This document shows positions 1 through 7,827 of a stretch of 64,000 nt of DNA, one piece after another. The stretch lies in NCBI RefSeq assembly GCF_018070025.1, contig NZ_JAGPYQ010000001.1, forward strand, positions 1,550,001-1,614,000, read 5' to 3'. A model generated the notes under the pieces. The model was not told where the DNA came from. It did not search any database and was given only the letters and a program-made list of their open reading frames with translations. This stretch comes from Streptomyces liliiviolaceus. GTDB lineage: Bacteria; Actinomycetota; Actinomycetes; Streptomycetales; Streptomycetaceae. Made by a program: the position numbers and the translations under genes. The stretch's first letter is position 1; every line of letters starts with the position of its first letter.

Positions 1-218
1 ACCGGCCGTGGCCGCCGCCGACGCAGAGAACCCCGTACCAGAGCCCGCCGGACGTAGAACTCCGCGTCGTCGCCCGGGACCCGGCGCCGCGCGTACACCT
101 CCGCCACCGCCGCTCTCGCGCGTCTGTCCGCGTCGGCGGAGTTCCCCGTGAGCAGACGGGCCGTGCGCGTGAGCCGGGGCCAGTACTCCCCGGCGCGGGC
201 GGTGAAGTCGTCGTCCAT
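1..218 (-). CDS. Partial SigE-like ECF sigma factor, 3' part outside window
   Basis: An ATG at 218 reads leftward off the window edge for 72 codons (begins MDDDFTARAGEYWPRL). The fragment looks like the start of sigma-70 region 2 of the small SigE-like ECF group common in Streptomyces: an aromatic/basic helix, an LLTG step, a DAD segment and then EFYVRRALVRG. Codon third positions are almost all G/C, which supports it as real. No strong ribosome binding site is visible. Region 4 is not in the window, so the assignment rests on region 2 only. It is divergent from another sigma factor beginning at 404, sharing a short intergenic region with 9-bp repeats. Confidence 0.5.
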   Translation of the reverse strand, partial: MDDDFTARAGEYWPRLTRTARLLTGNSADADRRARAAVAEVYARRRVPGDDAEFYVRRALVRGSLRRRRPRP

Positions 219-287
219 GGTCAGTCGAGCGCGACGATGCGCGCCACTCCCTCCGGATCGGCCCTGCGGGGTGCTTGTGCTTCGATG

Positions 288-332
288 TACGCGACCTACG
301 CGACCTGTGTTGCGTACGTGACGTACGTGACC
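288..332. repeat. 9-bp tandem repeats between two divergent sigma genes
   Basis: Five consecutive 9-base units read TACGCGACC, TACGCGACC, TGTGTTGCG (degenerate), TACGTGACG and TACGTGACC, and a sixth partial unit follows. They fill the space between the divergent starts at 218 and 404, where regulator binding or promoter elements are expected. Operator function is inference. Confidence 0.5.
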
Positions 333-403
333 TGTACGCACGACAGAGGCAGCCGGGTTGCACGGGACTTCCGAGAACAGCGGCAGGGGGTGTGGCGGGG
401 GGT

Positions 404-913
404 ATGACCGAGGACGAGTTCGACGGGTTCTACGCAGCCGCGTTCCCCCGGCTGACCGGGCAGCTCTACGCCTTCACCGGTGACCACGGTGAGGCGCAGG
501 ACGTCGTCCAGGAGGCATTCGTCCGGGCCTGGGACCGGCGGCGGGAGTTCCTCGCCGACGGGGCGCCCGAGGCCTGGATCCGTACGGTGGCGATGCGGCT
601 CGCGGTGAGCCGGTGGCGGCGGGCCCGGCGTTGGCTGGAACTCGTCCGCCGCAATCCGCCGCAGGAGCACACCCCGGGGCCGGGTCCGGAACGGGCCGCG
701 CTCGTGGCCGCGTTGCGGGAACTGCCCGAGGCGCAGCGCATGGCTGTCGTTCTGCACCATCTGTGCGACTTGAGTGTCGAACAGGTAGCCTCCGAAACCG
801 GTGCGCCCATAGGGACGGTCAAGGCCCGGCTGTCCCGTGGCCGGGCGGCGCTGGCGCGGCGGCTCGGCGAGGCCGACGAACTGGGTGAGAGGGAGGACGA
901 CCGTGTCCGATGA
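404..913 (+). CDS. SigE-family ECF RNA polymerase sigma factor
   Basis: 169-residue ECF sigma factor. Region 2 spans roughly residues 8-75 (YAAAFPRLTGQLYAFTGD, then AQDVVQEAFVRAWDRR, the core-binding helix). Region 4 spans roughly 105-155 (LRELPEAQRMAVVLHHLCDLSVEQVASETG, then GTVKARLSRGR, the -35 recognition helix). The ATG at 404 is chosen because it follows a G-rich ribosome binding site and starts at the conserved N-terminus. The frame is open back to 275, but that part lies over the intergenic repeats and has poor codon use. The stop overlaps the next gene, which starts at 903, so the two are translationally coupled. ECF factors usually sit beside their regulator, and the membrane-anchored protein downstream is the obvious candidate. 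Confidence 0.85.
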   Translation: MTEDEFDGFYAAAFPRLTGQLYAFTGDHGEAQDVVQEAFVRAWDRRREFLADGAPEAWIRTVAMRLAVSRWRRARRWLELVRRNPPQEHTPGPGPERAALVAALRELPEAQRMAVVLHHLCDLSVEQVASETGAPIGTVKARLSRGRAALARRLGEADELGEREDDRVR

Positions 914-1790
914 GCTCACGCCCGGTCGCCGGCCCGAGCACGAGGACCCCGGCGAAGGCGTCGGCCGCTCCGAACTCACCCTCGCACTGCGCGAGTTGGC
1001 GCAGGACCACGAGACCCCCGTGGCCGTTCCGGGGGCGGAGATCCGCCGTCGTGCGGTACGCCGCCGCCGGCGCCGCAAGGCCTCGCTGGCCGCCGTCACC
1101 ACGGCCGGAGCGGGGGCGCTGGCCCTGGTCCTCGCTCTTGTGCTCACTGATGGCGAAAGCGCCCGGTCGGTTCCGCCCGCGGCCAGTTACGGCGTGAAAA
1201 CGCCCCCCGCGACCGCCAAGCCCTCGCCGGTCGTCGCCGCCGCCCGGGTGGACCTCGACCGGCGGGTGCTGACCGCCGAGGGACGCACCCTGCCCATCTC
1301 CGTCGGGACGGGCAAGTCGCCGACCCCGACCGGGCTGATGACGGTCACCGCCAAGTACAAGGCGACGATGGTGCCGGGCCCGGTGTCGGGCTGGAGCACG
1401 TACGACGTCAAGGCGACCTGGGTGATGCGGCTGCGCGGCTCCGACGACCGTACGAACTATCTCCTCGCCCTCAGCTGGGACGAGAAGGCGCCCGGCAACT
1501 ACGACATCACCGGTGGTGCGATCGGTATGCGCACCGAGGACGCGATGTGGCTGTACAAGGTGCTCAGGCCGGGCGCGGTGGTGGAGGTGGTGGGGGCGGT
1601 CACGGCCCGGCCGACCGAGCAGCCGGAGCCGTCGCTGGCGGACCGTGGCCCGCAGGCCCCGCCCGCGGGGACGGCGACGGTGACGGCGGATCCGACCGAT
1701 ACCGCGAGGGCGAAGGAGCTGGCGGACGAGGCGCGGGCGACGGCGGAGTCGTCGGCGGCGGTTGCCGGGGGCACGGACACGGGTCCCTGA
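903..1790 (+). CDS. Membrane-anchored L,D-transpeptidase-like protein without catalytic Cys; possible anti-sigma partner
   Basis: 295 residues from a GTG at 903, overlapping the sigma gene by 11 bases. The N-terminal 50-60 residues are acidic then strongly basic (RRRRRR), followed by one membrane segment around 60-80, then an extracytoplasmic domain. That domain has YkuD (L,D-transpeptidase) features: GTGKSPTPTG near 140, a WVMRLRG strand, and a terminal strand ending VLRPGAVVEVVG. The catalytic motif of the family, S-H/N-G-C-I/V-R, is replaced by T203-G-G-A206-I-G-M209, so the nucleophilic cysteine and its neighbours are missing. It is therefore probably not a transpeptidase. A cytosolic N-terminus, one membrane span and an outside sensor domain, coupled to an ECF sigma gene, is the layout of an anti-sigma factor, but no zinc-binding anti-sigma motif is seen, so this role is inference. 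Confidence 0.7.
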   Translation: MSDELTPGRRPEHEDPGEGVGRSELTLALRELAQDHETPVAVPGAEIRRRAVRRRRRRKASLAAVTTAGAGALALVLALVLTDGESARSVPPAASYGVKTPPATAKPSPVVAAARVDLDRRVLTAEGRTLPISVGTGKSPTPTGLMTVTAKYKATMVPGPVSGWSTYDVKATWVMRLRGSDDRTNYLLALSWDEKAPGNYDITGGAIGMRTEDAMWLYKVLRPGAVVEVVGAVTARPTEQPEPSLADRGPQAPPAGTATVTADPTDTARAKELADEARATAESSAAVAGGTDTGP

Positions 1791-1938
1791 GGCATCGCGG
1801 GCCCTTGCGGGCCACATCCCTTGGGGTGAGCTTTACTGCGCGTTAGTTGCAGGAGCGGTGACATGGCGTGAGGGTGGGGTCAGTTCCACGGAGGCCCGCA
1901 CGACCGCCTCCCGACGACCACCCCCTCCTCCTGGCGTG

Positions 1939-1956
1939 CCTCCCTTACTCGGGAGG
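1939..1956. terminator. Small GC-rich hairpin downstream of the DUF5519 gene
   Basis: CCTCCC and GGGAGG arms are separated by six bases, between the convergent genes ending at 1790 and 1993. No T-tract follows. It is a weak candidate terminator for either gene. The rest of the 200-base gap holds nothing I can identify. Confidence 0.3.
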
Positions 1957-1992
1957 AGCGGGTGTGGCCTCGTACACCTGCGAAGACGGCCG

Positions 1993-2415
1993 TCAGTGGT
2001 GGGGCATGAGCCGGTCCACCACGCGGCGGGCCGCTCCCGGGCGTGGCCCGGGGACCACCGCCGGACGCTCCCAGTCGCAGGGCGGTGTCGGGCGCCGGAG
2101 CGGCACCGCGCCCTGTTCCTTCAGCGCGACGCTCACCAGCCCCAGCAGCAGCTGGACATCGGCGTCGCAGTCGAGGAGCACGGTGATCCAGGAGGCGCCG
2201 GGGCGGACTCTGATCGCGCTCGTGTGCAGGAGTTGGGGAAGCAGGCGCTCGACCGCCGTGGGTGTGAGGCAGAGGTCGGCGGAGTCGTCGGAGTGGAAGT
2301 GGACGATCTCGTGTCCCGCCGAAGCGAAGGCATGCCCAACGGCGCACCGGGGCGGGCCACTTACCAGGTTCGGCCAGGTCTCCAGAAGAGCAATGGCGCG
2401 AGGGGCCGCGGTCAT
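1993..2415 (-). CDS. Luciferase-family (DUF5519) protein
   Basis: 140 residues from an ATG at 2415, chosen over a GTG at 2433 because GAGGATGGGG lies just upstream. The sequence follows the actinobacterial DUF5519 'luciferase domain' family: an N-terminal AIALLETWPNL helix, EIVHFHSDDSADLCLT, a VERLLPQLL helix, IRVRPGASWITVLLDCD and the VQLLLGLVSVALKEQ helix. Despite the family name, members lack established light-producing activity and their biochemical role is unknown. The C-terminal 40 residues are Pro/Arg-rich. It lies 82 bases downstream of the methyltransferase gene on the same strand and may be cotranscribed with it. Confidence 0.7.
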   Translation of the reverse strand: MTAAPRAIALLETWPNLVSGPPRCAVGHAFASAGHEIVHFHSDDSADLCLTPTAVERLLPQLLHTSAIRVRPGASWITVLLDCDADVQLLLGLVSVALKEQGAVPLRRPTPPCDWERPAVVPGPRPGAARRVVDRLMPHH

Positions 2416-2497
2416 AACCCCATCCTCGCGCACGCTTCACCTGGAGGACCACCCCCAGCAACCTCCGACTACGCGCACCGCACGGCCGGTTACTCGA

Positions 2498-3331
2498 TCA
2501 CTCCCCGGCGAACCGGAACAGATTGCAGCGGTACGCCTCGACGTCCCGGCGCCTGAGCGTCGCCACGACCGGGAGCAGGAGGCGGTAGCGCAGGGGCAGC
2601 CGGTGCGTGACCGGGGCCGGCAGACGGGCCAGCGTGCGGGAGTCCGTGAGGCTCAGGCCCGGCTCCCACTGTTCGAGCGCACCCGGGTTGTCGCAGCTCC
2701 AGCGCATCCGGGCCGTCACCTTGGCCAGTACGTCATGGCCGTCCTGGTCGTCGACCACGCGGGACGCGGCGGTCTCCAGGGCGAAGCGGGCCCCGGGCAG
2801 CTCCTCCCCGACCTGCTGGAACACCGTACGGACCAGCTCCGCCTCCAGATAGACCAGCACGGCCTCGGCGACCAGGAAGTACGGCCCGGGGCTGCTGCCG
2901 CGCACCTGCTCCATCCACCGCGGATCGGTGACCGAGGCGGAGACCATGTGCCGCCGGTCGGTGTCCTCGAAGAAGCCCCGCCGCAGGGCGATCACATCGG
3001 GCAGGTCGAGGTCGAACCAGTGGACCGTGCCGTTGTCGAGCCGTTCGAACCGCGTGTTGAGCCCCGTGCCGATCTCGACGACCGTGCCGGACGGGTGCCG
3101 CTCCAGGAACTCCCGCACCCACTGGTCGAAGAGCAGGGTGCGCAGATTCGCCCCGAGCAGGCTCCGCGCGCCGTCGAAGCGGGAGAAGTCGTAGTCGAGG
3201 GAGTCGACCATCTCCACAGCCTGTGGATCGCTGAGCAGTCCGTGCGCCTTACGGGTCTCGACCGCACGGGCGTAGAGGGGGATGAGCAGGGTCTCCTGGA
3301 CCTCGCCGAGTCGGGGCGTGCGTTTGTCCAC
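2498..3331 (-). CDS. LCM-type SAM-dependent O-methyltransferase
   Basis: 277 residues in the leucine carboxyl methyltransferase-like family (PF04072), which in actinobacteria includes polyketide O-methyltransferase homologues. The SAM site is VVEIGTGLNTR at about 84-94, followed by the acidic FDLDLPDVIALRR near 106-118, and AEAVLVYLEAELV as a later motif typical of the family. The GTG at 3331 is preferred because AGGAGAGG lies six bases before it; another GTG at 3349 has no such site. The substrate cannot be read from the sequence, and no biosynthetic cluster surrounds it. Confidence 0.8.
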   Translation of the reverse strand: MDKRTPRLGEVQETLLIPLYARAVETRKAHGLLSDPQAVEMVDSLDYDFSRFDGARSLLGANLRTLLFDQWVREFLERHPSGTVVEIGTGLNTRFERLDNGTVHWFDLDLPDVIALRRGFFEDTDRRHMVSASVTDPRWMEQVRGSSPGPYFLVAEAVLVYLEAELVRTVFQQVGEELPGARFALETAASRVVDDQDGHDVLAKVTARMRWSCDNPGALEQWEPGLSLTDSRTLARLPAPVTHRLPLRYRLLLPVVATLRRRDVEAYRCNLFRFAGE

Positions 3332-3471
3332 CGGCCCTCTCCTCTCCACCGGCCCGGTCCTCGGGCCGGCCGCGCGGGGCAGGTCTCCCCAGGCAAGCTA
3401 ACCGAGCCGCCCGGGGCTGACAGCCCCCCGCGTCACCGGCACGGCAGTTCCCGTACCGCCTCGACGACGTC

Positions 3472-3491
3472 GCGCGGTTCCCCGCGCCCCT
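3472..3491 (+). repeat. Variant copy of the dispersed 20-bp element
   Basis: One mismatch from the GCGCAGTTCCCCGCGCCCCT element found elsewhere in the window. It lies in the 190-base gap just past the stop of the lipoprotein gene (3522, minus strand). Confidence 0.7.
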
Positions 3492-3521
3492 GGCGGGCGG
3501 TGTGCTCGGCGTGGTCGGGGT

Positions 3522-4508
3522 TCAGCTCAGCTCATCGGGGTCCGGCGCTTCCTCGTCCTCGGCCTCGTCGGCGCTCTCCTCGGAGGGCCGCGCCGACTCC
3601 GGCGCCGGAACGGAAGCCCCGTCCGAGGCGGCCTCCGAAGGCTCCGCCGGCTGTGAAGCCCCGGCCGGTTCCGACGCGGAGGCCGGGGCCGACAGCGCCG
3701 CCGCGGGCGTCCGGCCGGACAGGACCTCCTCAAGGCGCCGTGTACCGGCCTCGGCAGCCCGCTCGATGTCCTCGGCGTCCACCTCGTCGAGTCCGCCGTC
3801 GGTGAGGGAGAGCGCGCTGTCGCCGACCCGTACGGCCGCGTAGTCCAGGGTGAGCACGGCCGGCCAGCCACCGCCGTCGCCGCTCACGGTCACCCGCAGG
3901 CCCTCGGCCGCCTCGCCCAGACCGGGCAGCGGCGCGGCGACCGCCCGGACGGTGAACTGCCCGCCCCTGACATCCGTGGCCGTGAACTGCCCGCAGGTCT
4001 CCGGGACCGTCTTCAGCCAGGCCAGCGAGGAGTCCAGCGCGGCCCGGTCGTACGCCCCGACCTGGTACCGCAGCTGTGCCCCGGCGCCCGTGTCGTCGAA
4101 GCCGGCCGCCGCACGGGACCCGGCGGGCTCGCCCAGCAGGTTCTCGGCGTACAGGCCGTCGAGCAGCCGCTGGCAGTCGGTGACGTCCGCCGTCCCCTTG
4201 AGGAGGGCGTCCCGCCAGGTCGCCGCGCCCTCGGTGCCCTTCCAGCCCTCCCCGAGGTCCGCGGGGGTGACCAGCGCCGACTTCGCCTGCGCCTCGGTGA
4301 GCGTGTGCGCGACGGTGACCGAGGGGGAGGGAGAGGGGACCCGCGCGGCCGCGGCGGAGGCCGCCGCGTCGTCCGCGGCACCGGCGTCCTCGTCACCGCC
4401 CGAGCACCCGGCCGTCGTGAGCAGCGCGGCCACCGCCAGGACCGGGACGAGGGCCGGCCCGAGGGCGGGGACGGTACGCCGGTGACGGCGGGACGGACGG
4501 TTCAGCAC
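3522..4508 (-). CDS. Secreted lipoprotein of unknown function
   Basis: 328 residues from a GTG at 4508 with AGGAGG seven bases upstream. The N-terminus RPSRRHRR, a hydrophobic stretch and the lipobox LLTTAGC (Cys35) indicate a lipidated, surface-exposed protein. A low-complexity linker (Ala/Ser/Pro) precedes a folded part at roughly 65-260 containing TPADLGEGWKG and two cysteines, a pattern seen in Streptomyces sensor-type lipoproteins. The last 60 residues are Ser/Glu/Pro-rich and disordered. No enzyme motif is recognised. It is divergent from the GH15 gene at 4662. The frame is open far upstream across that gene, but that extension is antisense shadow. Confidence 0.7.
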   Translation of the reverse strand: MLNRPSRRHRRTVPALGPALVPVLAVAALLTTAGCSGGDEDAGAADDAAASAAAARVPSPSPSVTVAHTLTEAQAKSALVTPADLGEGWKGTEGAATWRDALLKGTADVTDCQRLLDGLYAENLLGEPAGSRAAAGFDDTGAGAQLRYQVGAYDRAALDSSLAWLKTVPETCGQFTATDVRGGQFTVRAVAAPLPGLGEAAEGLRVTVSGDGGGWPAVLTLDYAAVRVGDSALSLTDGGLDEVDAEDIERAAEAGTRRLEEVLSGRTPAAALSAPASASEPAGASQPAEPSEAASDGASVPAPESARPSEESADEAEDEEAPDPDELS

Positions 4509-4661
4509 GGATGCCTCCTGGGGCTCCCGACGGCGGGGATCTTCCGGATCCCTCCCACGGCACCATCGCGCGGCACCTCCCACCAGCGCACCGGGCCGAC
4601 CGGGTGAGCCGGCGGACCCCTTCGAGATGCCCCCGTCCGCCCCCGCGGCCACACTGGCCCC

Positions 4662-6467
4662 ATGTCGGGACGGATCGAGGACTACGCCCTCGTCGGGGAC
4701 CTGCTGACCGCCGCCCTCATCGGCCGCGACGGCAGCCTCGACTGGCTGTGCCTGCCCCGCTTCGACTCCCCCGCGTGCTTCGCCGCGCTGCTGGGCGACG
4801 AGAACAACGGCCGCTGGCGGATCGCCCCGGTGGCCGCCTACGACGGCTCCGCTCCGCCGGCCTCCACCCGCCGCTACCGCGGGGACTCCCTCGTCCTGGA
4901 GACCGAGTGGGAGACCGGCACCGGCCGGGCCACCGTCGTCGACTTCATGCCGCGCCGCGACGGCGCCCCCAGCGTCGTACGGATCGTCGAGGGCGTGTCC
5001 GGCACGGTCGATCTGCGCATGGACCTGCGGCTGCGGTTCGAGTACGGCAGCGTGGTGCCCTGGATGCACCGCGAGCACGGGCAGCTCACCGGGGTCGCCG
5101 GACCCGAGTCGGTGCGGCTGTCCACCACCGTCCCGCTGGCCGCGCACGGCCACGCCCACACCGCCGACTTCACCGTCACCGCGGGCGAACGCATCCCCTC
5201 CGTCCTGACCTGGCAGCCCTCCCACCTGCCCGCCCCCGGCCCCCTGGACCCCTTCGAGGCGCTGCGCCGCACCGAGGAGTACTGGAGCGACTGGCTGCGG
5301 CCGTTGTCGTACGACGGCACCTACCGCGAAGCGGTCGTACGCTCCCTCATCACCCTCAAGGCCCTCACCTACGAGCCGACCGGCGGCATCGTCGCCGCGC
5401 CCACCACCTCCCTGCCCGAACAGCCCGGCGGGGTACGCAACTGGGACTACCGCTACTGCTGGCTGCGCGACGCCGGAATGACCCTGGAGGCGCTGCTGCG
5501 CAGCGGCTTCACCGCCGAGGCGGACGCCTGGCGCGGCTGGCTGGAGCGGGCGGTCGCCGGCCGCCCCCAGGACATCCAGATCATGTACGGCATCGGCGGC
5601 GAGCGCAGGCTCACCGAGTGGACGGCCGACTGGCTCACGGGGTACGAGAGTTCGCGGCCGGTGCGGATCGGCAACGGCGCCGCCGTGCAGCAACAGCTCG
5701 ATGTACCCGGCGAGTTGATGGACACCCTCGCCCTGACGCTGAGTTCGGGGCTGCGGCCCCACCGGCATCTCATCGCGCTCCAGCGGGCCGTGCTCGACCA
5801 TCTGGAGAAGGTGTGGTCCCGGCCCGACCAGGGCCTGTGGGAGATGCGCGGCGAACCCCGCCACCACGTCCACTCCAAGGTCATGTGCTGGGTCGCCTTC
5901 GACCGCGCGGTCCGGCTGGCCGAGGACCACGGGCGCCCGGGGCCCGTCGACCGCTGGCGCGAGATCCGGGACCGTATCCACCGCGAGGTCTGCGAGCGGG
6001 GCTTCGACGCGGCGCGCGGCACGTTCACGCAGTCCTACGGCTCGCGCGCCCTCGACGCGGCGCTGCTGCTCATCCCGCGCACCGGGTTCCTGCCGCCGGA
6101 CGACCCGAGGGTCGTCGGCACGGTCGCCGCCGTCGAACGCGAACTGTCGACCGGCGACGGCCTGGTCCGCCGCTACTCGACGAACGCCGGCGGATCCGCG
6201 GGCCCCGACGGGCTGGCCGGCTCCGAGGGCGCCTTCCTGGCCTGCTCCTTCTGGCTCGCGGACGCCCTGCGGCTGACCGGGCGCGAGGACGAGGCCCGGA
6301 ACCTGTACGAACGGCTGCTGCTCCTGCGCAACGACGTCGGCCTGCTGGCGGAGGAGTACGACCCCGTCGCCGGACGCCAACTGGGCAATTTCCCGCAGGC
6401 GTTCACGCATGTGCCGCTCATCAGGGCGGCCTACGAACTCGACCGTCACGAGACCGGTCACCGGTGA
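4662..6467 (+). CDS. Glycoside hydrolase family 15 protein, trehalase-like
   Basis: 601 residues, the usual length for the actinobacterial GH15 group that includes mycobacterial trehalase. The N-terminus IEDYALVGDLLTAALIGRDGSLDWLCLPRFDSPACF and a core RNWDYRYCWLRDA near residue 259 are characteristic. The N-terminal beta-sandwich covers about 1-220 and the (alpha/alpha)6 barrel the rest. It probably hydrolyses an alpha-linked glucoside such as trehalose in the cytoplasm, since there is no signal peptide. Substrate specificity within GH15 cannot be settled from sequence alone. A hairpin follows immediately after the stop. Confidence 0.85.
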   Translation: MSGRIEDYALVGDLLTAALIGRDGSLDWLCLPRFDSPACFAALLGDENNGRWRIAPVAAYDGSAPPASTRRYRGDSLVLETEWETGTGRATVVDFMPRRDGAPSVVRIVEGVSGTVDLRMDLRLRFEYGSVVPWMHREHGQLTGVAGPESVRLSTTVPLAAHGHAHTADFTVTAGERIPSVLTWQPSHLPAPGPLDPFEALRRTEEYWSDWLRPLSYDGTYREAVVRSLITLKALTYEPTGGIVAAPTTSLPEQPGGVRNWDYRYCWLRDAGMTLEALLRSGFTAEADAWRGWLERAVAGRPQDIQIMYGIGGERRLTEWTADWLTGYESSRPVRIGNGAAVQQQLDVPGELMDTLALTLSSGLRPHRHLIALQRAVLDHLEKVWSRPDQGLWEMRGEPRHHVHSKVMCWVAFDRAVRLAEDHGRPGPVDRWREIRDRIHREVCERGFDAARGTFTQSYGSRALDAALLLIPRTGFLPPDDPRVVGTVAAVERELSTGDGLVRRYSTNAGGSAGPDGLAGSEGAFLACSFWLADALRLTGREDEARNLYERLLLLRNDVGLLAEEYDPVAGRQLGNFPQAFTHVPLIRAAYELDRHETGHR

Positions 6468-6497
6468 GGATTCATTCCGTGAAGTACGGGTGAATCC
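6468..6497 (+). terminator. Hairpin directly after the GH15 stop codon
   Basis: GGATTCA and TGAATCC form a perfect 7-bp outer stem, extended inward by a CCGT/ACGG pairing around a short loop. It begins at the base after the stop codon and ends 26 bases before the next start. No U-tract follows, which is usual in Streptomyces. It could be a terminator or a 5' structure of the FkbM gene. Confidence 0.45.
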
Positions 6498-6523
6498 GAG
6501 GCGACTTCTGCGAGGCTGACCCG

Positions 6524-7504
6524 ATGCCGACCCTTTACAGAAGACTGCTCGGAATCCTTCCCCGGATAGGCGTGAAGGTGGTCGATCTCGGTCCCGGTAC
6601 GTCCCTGCTGTTCCGGCGGGGCGAGCGGACCGTCGTACCGGTGGGAGGCGGCGCCGATCTGGTGACCCGCGGCAGGAGCCGGTACGTGGTCACGGACGCC
6701 GGCGCGGACACCTGGGTGGTGGCCCGCGGGGCCGCGCAGCGGAGCGTGAAGAGCGTGCCGCTCGGTGACACGGGCGCGCGTCTGCTGCTCGGCAAGGCGG
6801 TGCCGGCGGAGGGGGAGCGGGAGTTCCAGCTCGCCGCCGCGCACTATCTGTGCACCCAGCACGTGGCCGCGCTGCTGGAACTGAACCGCGTGAACTGCGT
6901 GTTCGACGTCGGGGCCAACAGCGGGCAGTACGGGAAGGGGCTGCGGCGCTTCGGCTACACAGGGCGGATCGTGTCCTTCGAGCCGGTCTCCGCGACGTTC
7001 GAGAAGCTGCGGAAGTCCGCCGAGAACGACCCGGACTGGCATGTCTACAACTTCGCGCTCGGCCGCGAGGAGGCCGTGCAGTCCATTCACGTGGACTGGA
7101 AGTCCATGAACTCGCTGCTGCCGCCGAGCGAGTACGGCAAGGAGCGGTACCGGCGGTTCGCCAAGGGGCGCACGGAGGAGATCGAGATCCGGCGGCTCGA
7201 CGGCGTCATGCAGAAGGCGCTCGAAGGGGTCGAGGACCCCCGGCCGTATCTGAAGATGGACACGCAGGGTTTCGACATGGAGGTGTTCGCCGGGGCGGGT
7301 GAGCGGATCTCGGAGTTCGTCGGGATGCAGTCCGAGGTGGCGGCTCTGCGGCTGTACGAAGGCAGTCCCGCGATGGGGGAGGCTGTCGCCGCGTACGAGG
7401 CGGCGGGGTTCGGGGTCACCGGGATGTACCCCGTGACCCGCGACCCCGCGACGGGCCGAGTCGTGGAATTCGACTGCGTGATGGTCCGAGCGGCCCCCAA
7501 CTGA
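6524..7504 (+). CDS. FkbM family SAM-dependent methyltransferase
   Basis: 326 residues with the FkbM methyltransferase domain in the C-terminal two thirds. The SAM-binding loop is NCVFDVGANSGQYGKG near 124-139, followed by GRIVSFEPVSATFEKL, a later YLKMDTQGFDMEVFAGAGE and a terminal GMYPVTRDPATGRVVEFDCVMVR strand, all typical of the family. Family members O-methylate sugars or natural products. The first 100 residues are not part of the domain and have no recognisable fold. The gene stands alone between a hairpin and an intergenic repeat structure, so the substrate is unknown. Confidence 0.85.
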   Translation: MPTLYRRLLGILPRIGVKVVDLGPGTSLLFRRGERTVVPVGGGADLVTRGRSRYVVTDAGADTWVVARGAAQRSVKSVPLGDTGARLLLGKAVPAEGEREFQLAAAHYLCTQHVAALLELNRVNCVFDVGANSGQYGKGLRRFGYTGRIVSFEPVSATFEKLRKSAENDPDWHVYNFALGREEAVQSIHVDWKSMNSLLPPSEYGKERYRRFAKGRTEEIEIRRLDGVMQKALEGVEDPRPYLKMDTQGFDMEVFAGAGERISEFVGMQSEVAALRLYEGSPAMGEAVAAYEAAGFGVTGMYPVTRDPATGRVVEFDCVMVRAAPN

Positions 7505-7506
7505 TC

Positions 7507-7652
7507 GCGCCGTTCCCCGCGCCCCTGGGGGGTGGGGGTTGCGTGGGTTTTCGGCTGCGGGTTCGCTGTGGCTGGCCGCGCAGTTCCCCGCGCCCCTGAA
7601 AAGCGGGGCTGCGCCCCTGCTTTTCGTCTTTCAGGGGCGCGGGGAACTGCGC
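7507..7652. repeat. Dispersed 20-bp element: one forward variant plus an inverted pair forming a compound hairpin
   Basis: This is most of the 323-base gap 7505-7827. A one-mismatch forward copy lies at 7507-7526, right after the FkbM stop. A perfect forward copy lies at 7578-7597 and a perfect reverse copy at 7633-7652. Between the two arms is a second near-perfect hairpin (GAAAAGCGGGGC with GCCCCTGCTTTTC), so the whole unit can fold into one long double-layered stem. The same roughly 100-base block recurs almost unchanged at 13020-13120. It may terminate the FkbM transcript. Confidence 0.85.
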
Positions 7653-7827
7653 GGGTGACCCCCACCGGACCCGCACCCGACATCCCCCACGGCCGCAGGG
7701 CGTTCAGGTCGTCGGGGGATCGGTACGCTAGGGGGACTGCGAGTCCCCCCATCTGCGCGCTTCCGTCACGCCGAAGTGCCGTTCGCGGTCCCCGTGTTGG
7801 CCTTCTGCTGTTGAGGATGATTCGCTG

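Noticed and set aside
1868..3805. 645-codon plus-strand frame
   Set aside because: It covers the minus-strand DUF5519 and methyltransferase genes, both with clear families and ribosome sites; the plus-strand translation has no domain.
4509..6461. Upstream 650-codon extension of the lipoprotein frame on the minus strand
   Set aside because: It is antisense to the GH15 gene and precedes a good ribosome site and signal peptide at 4508.
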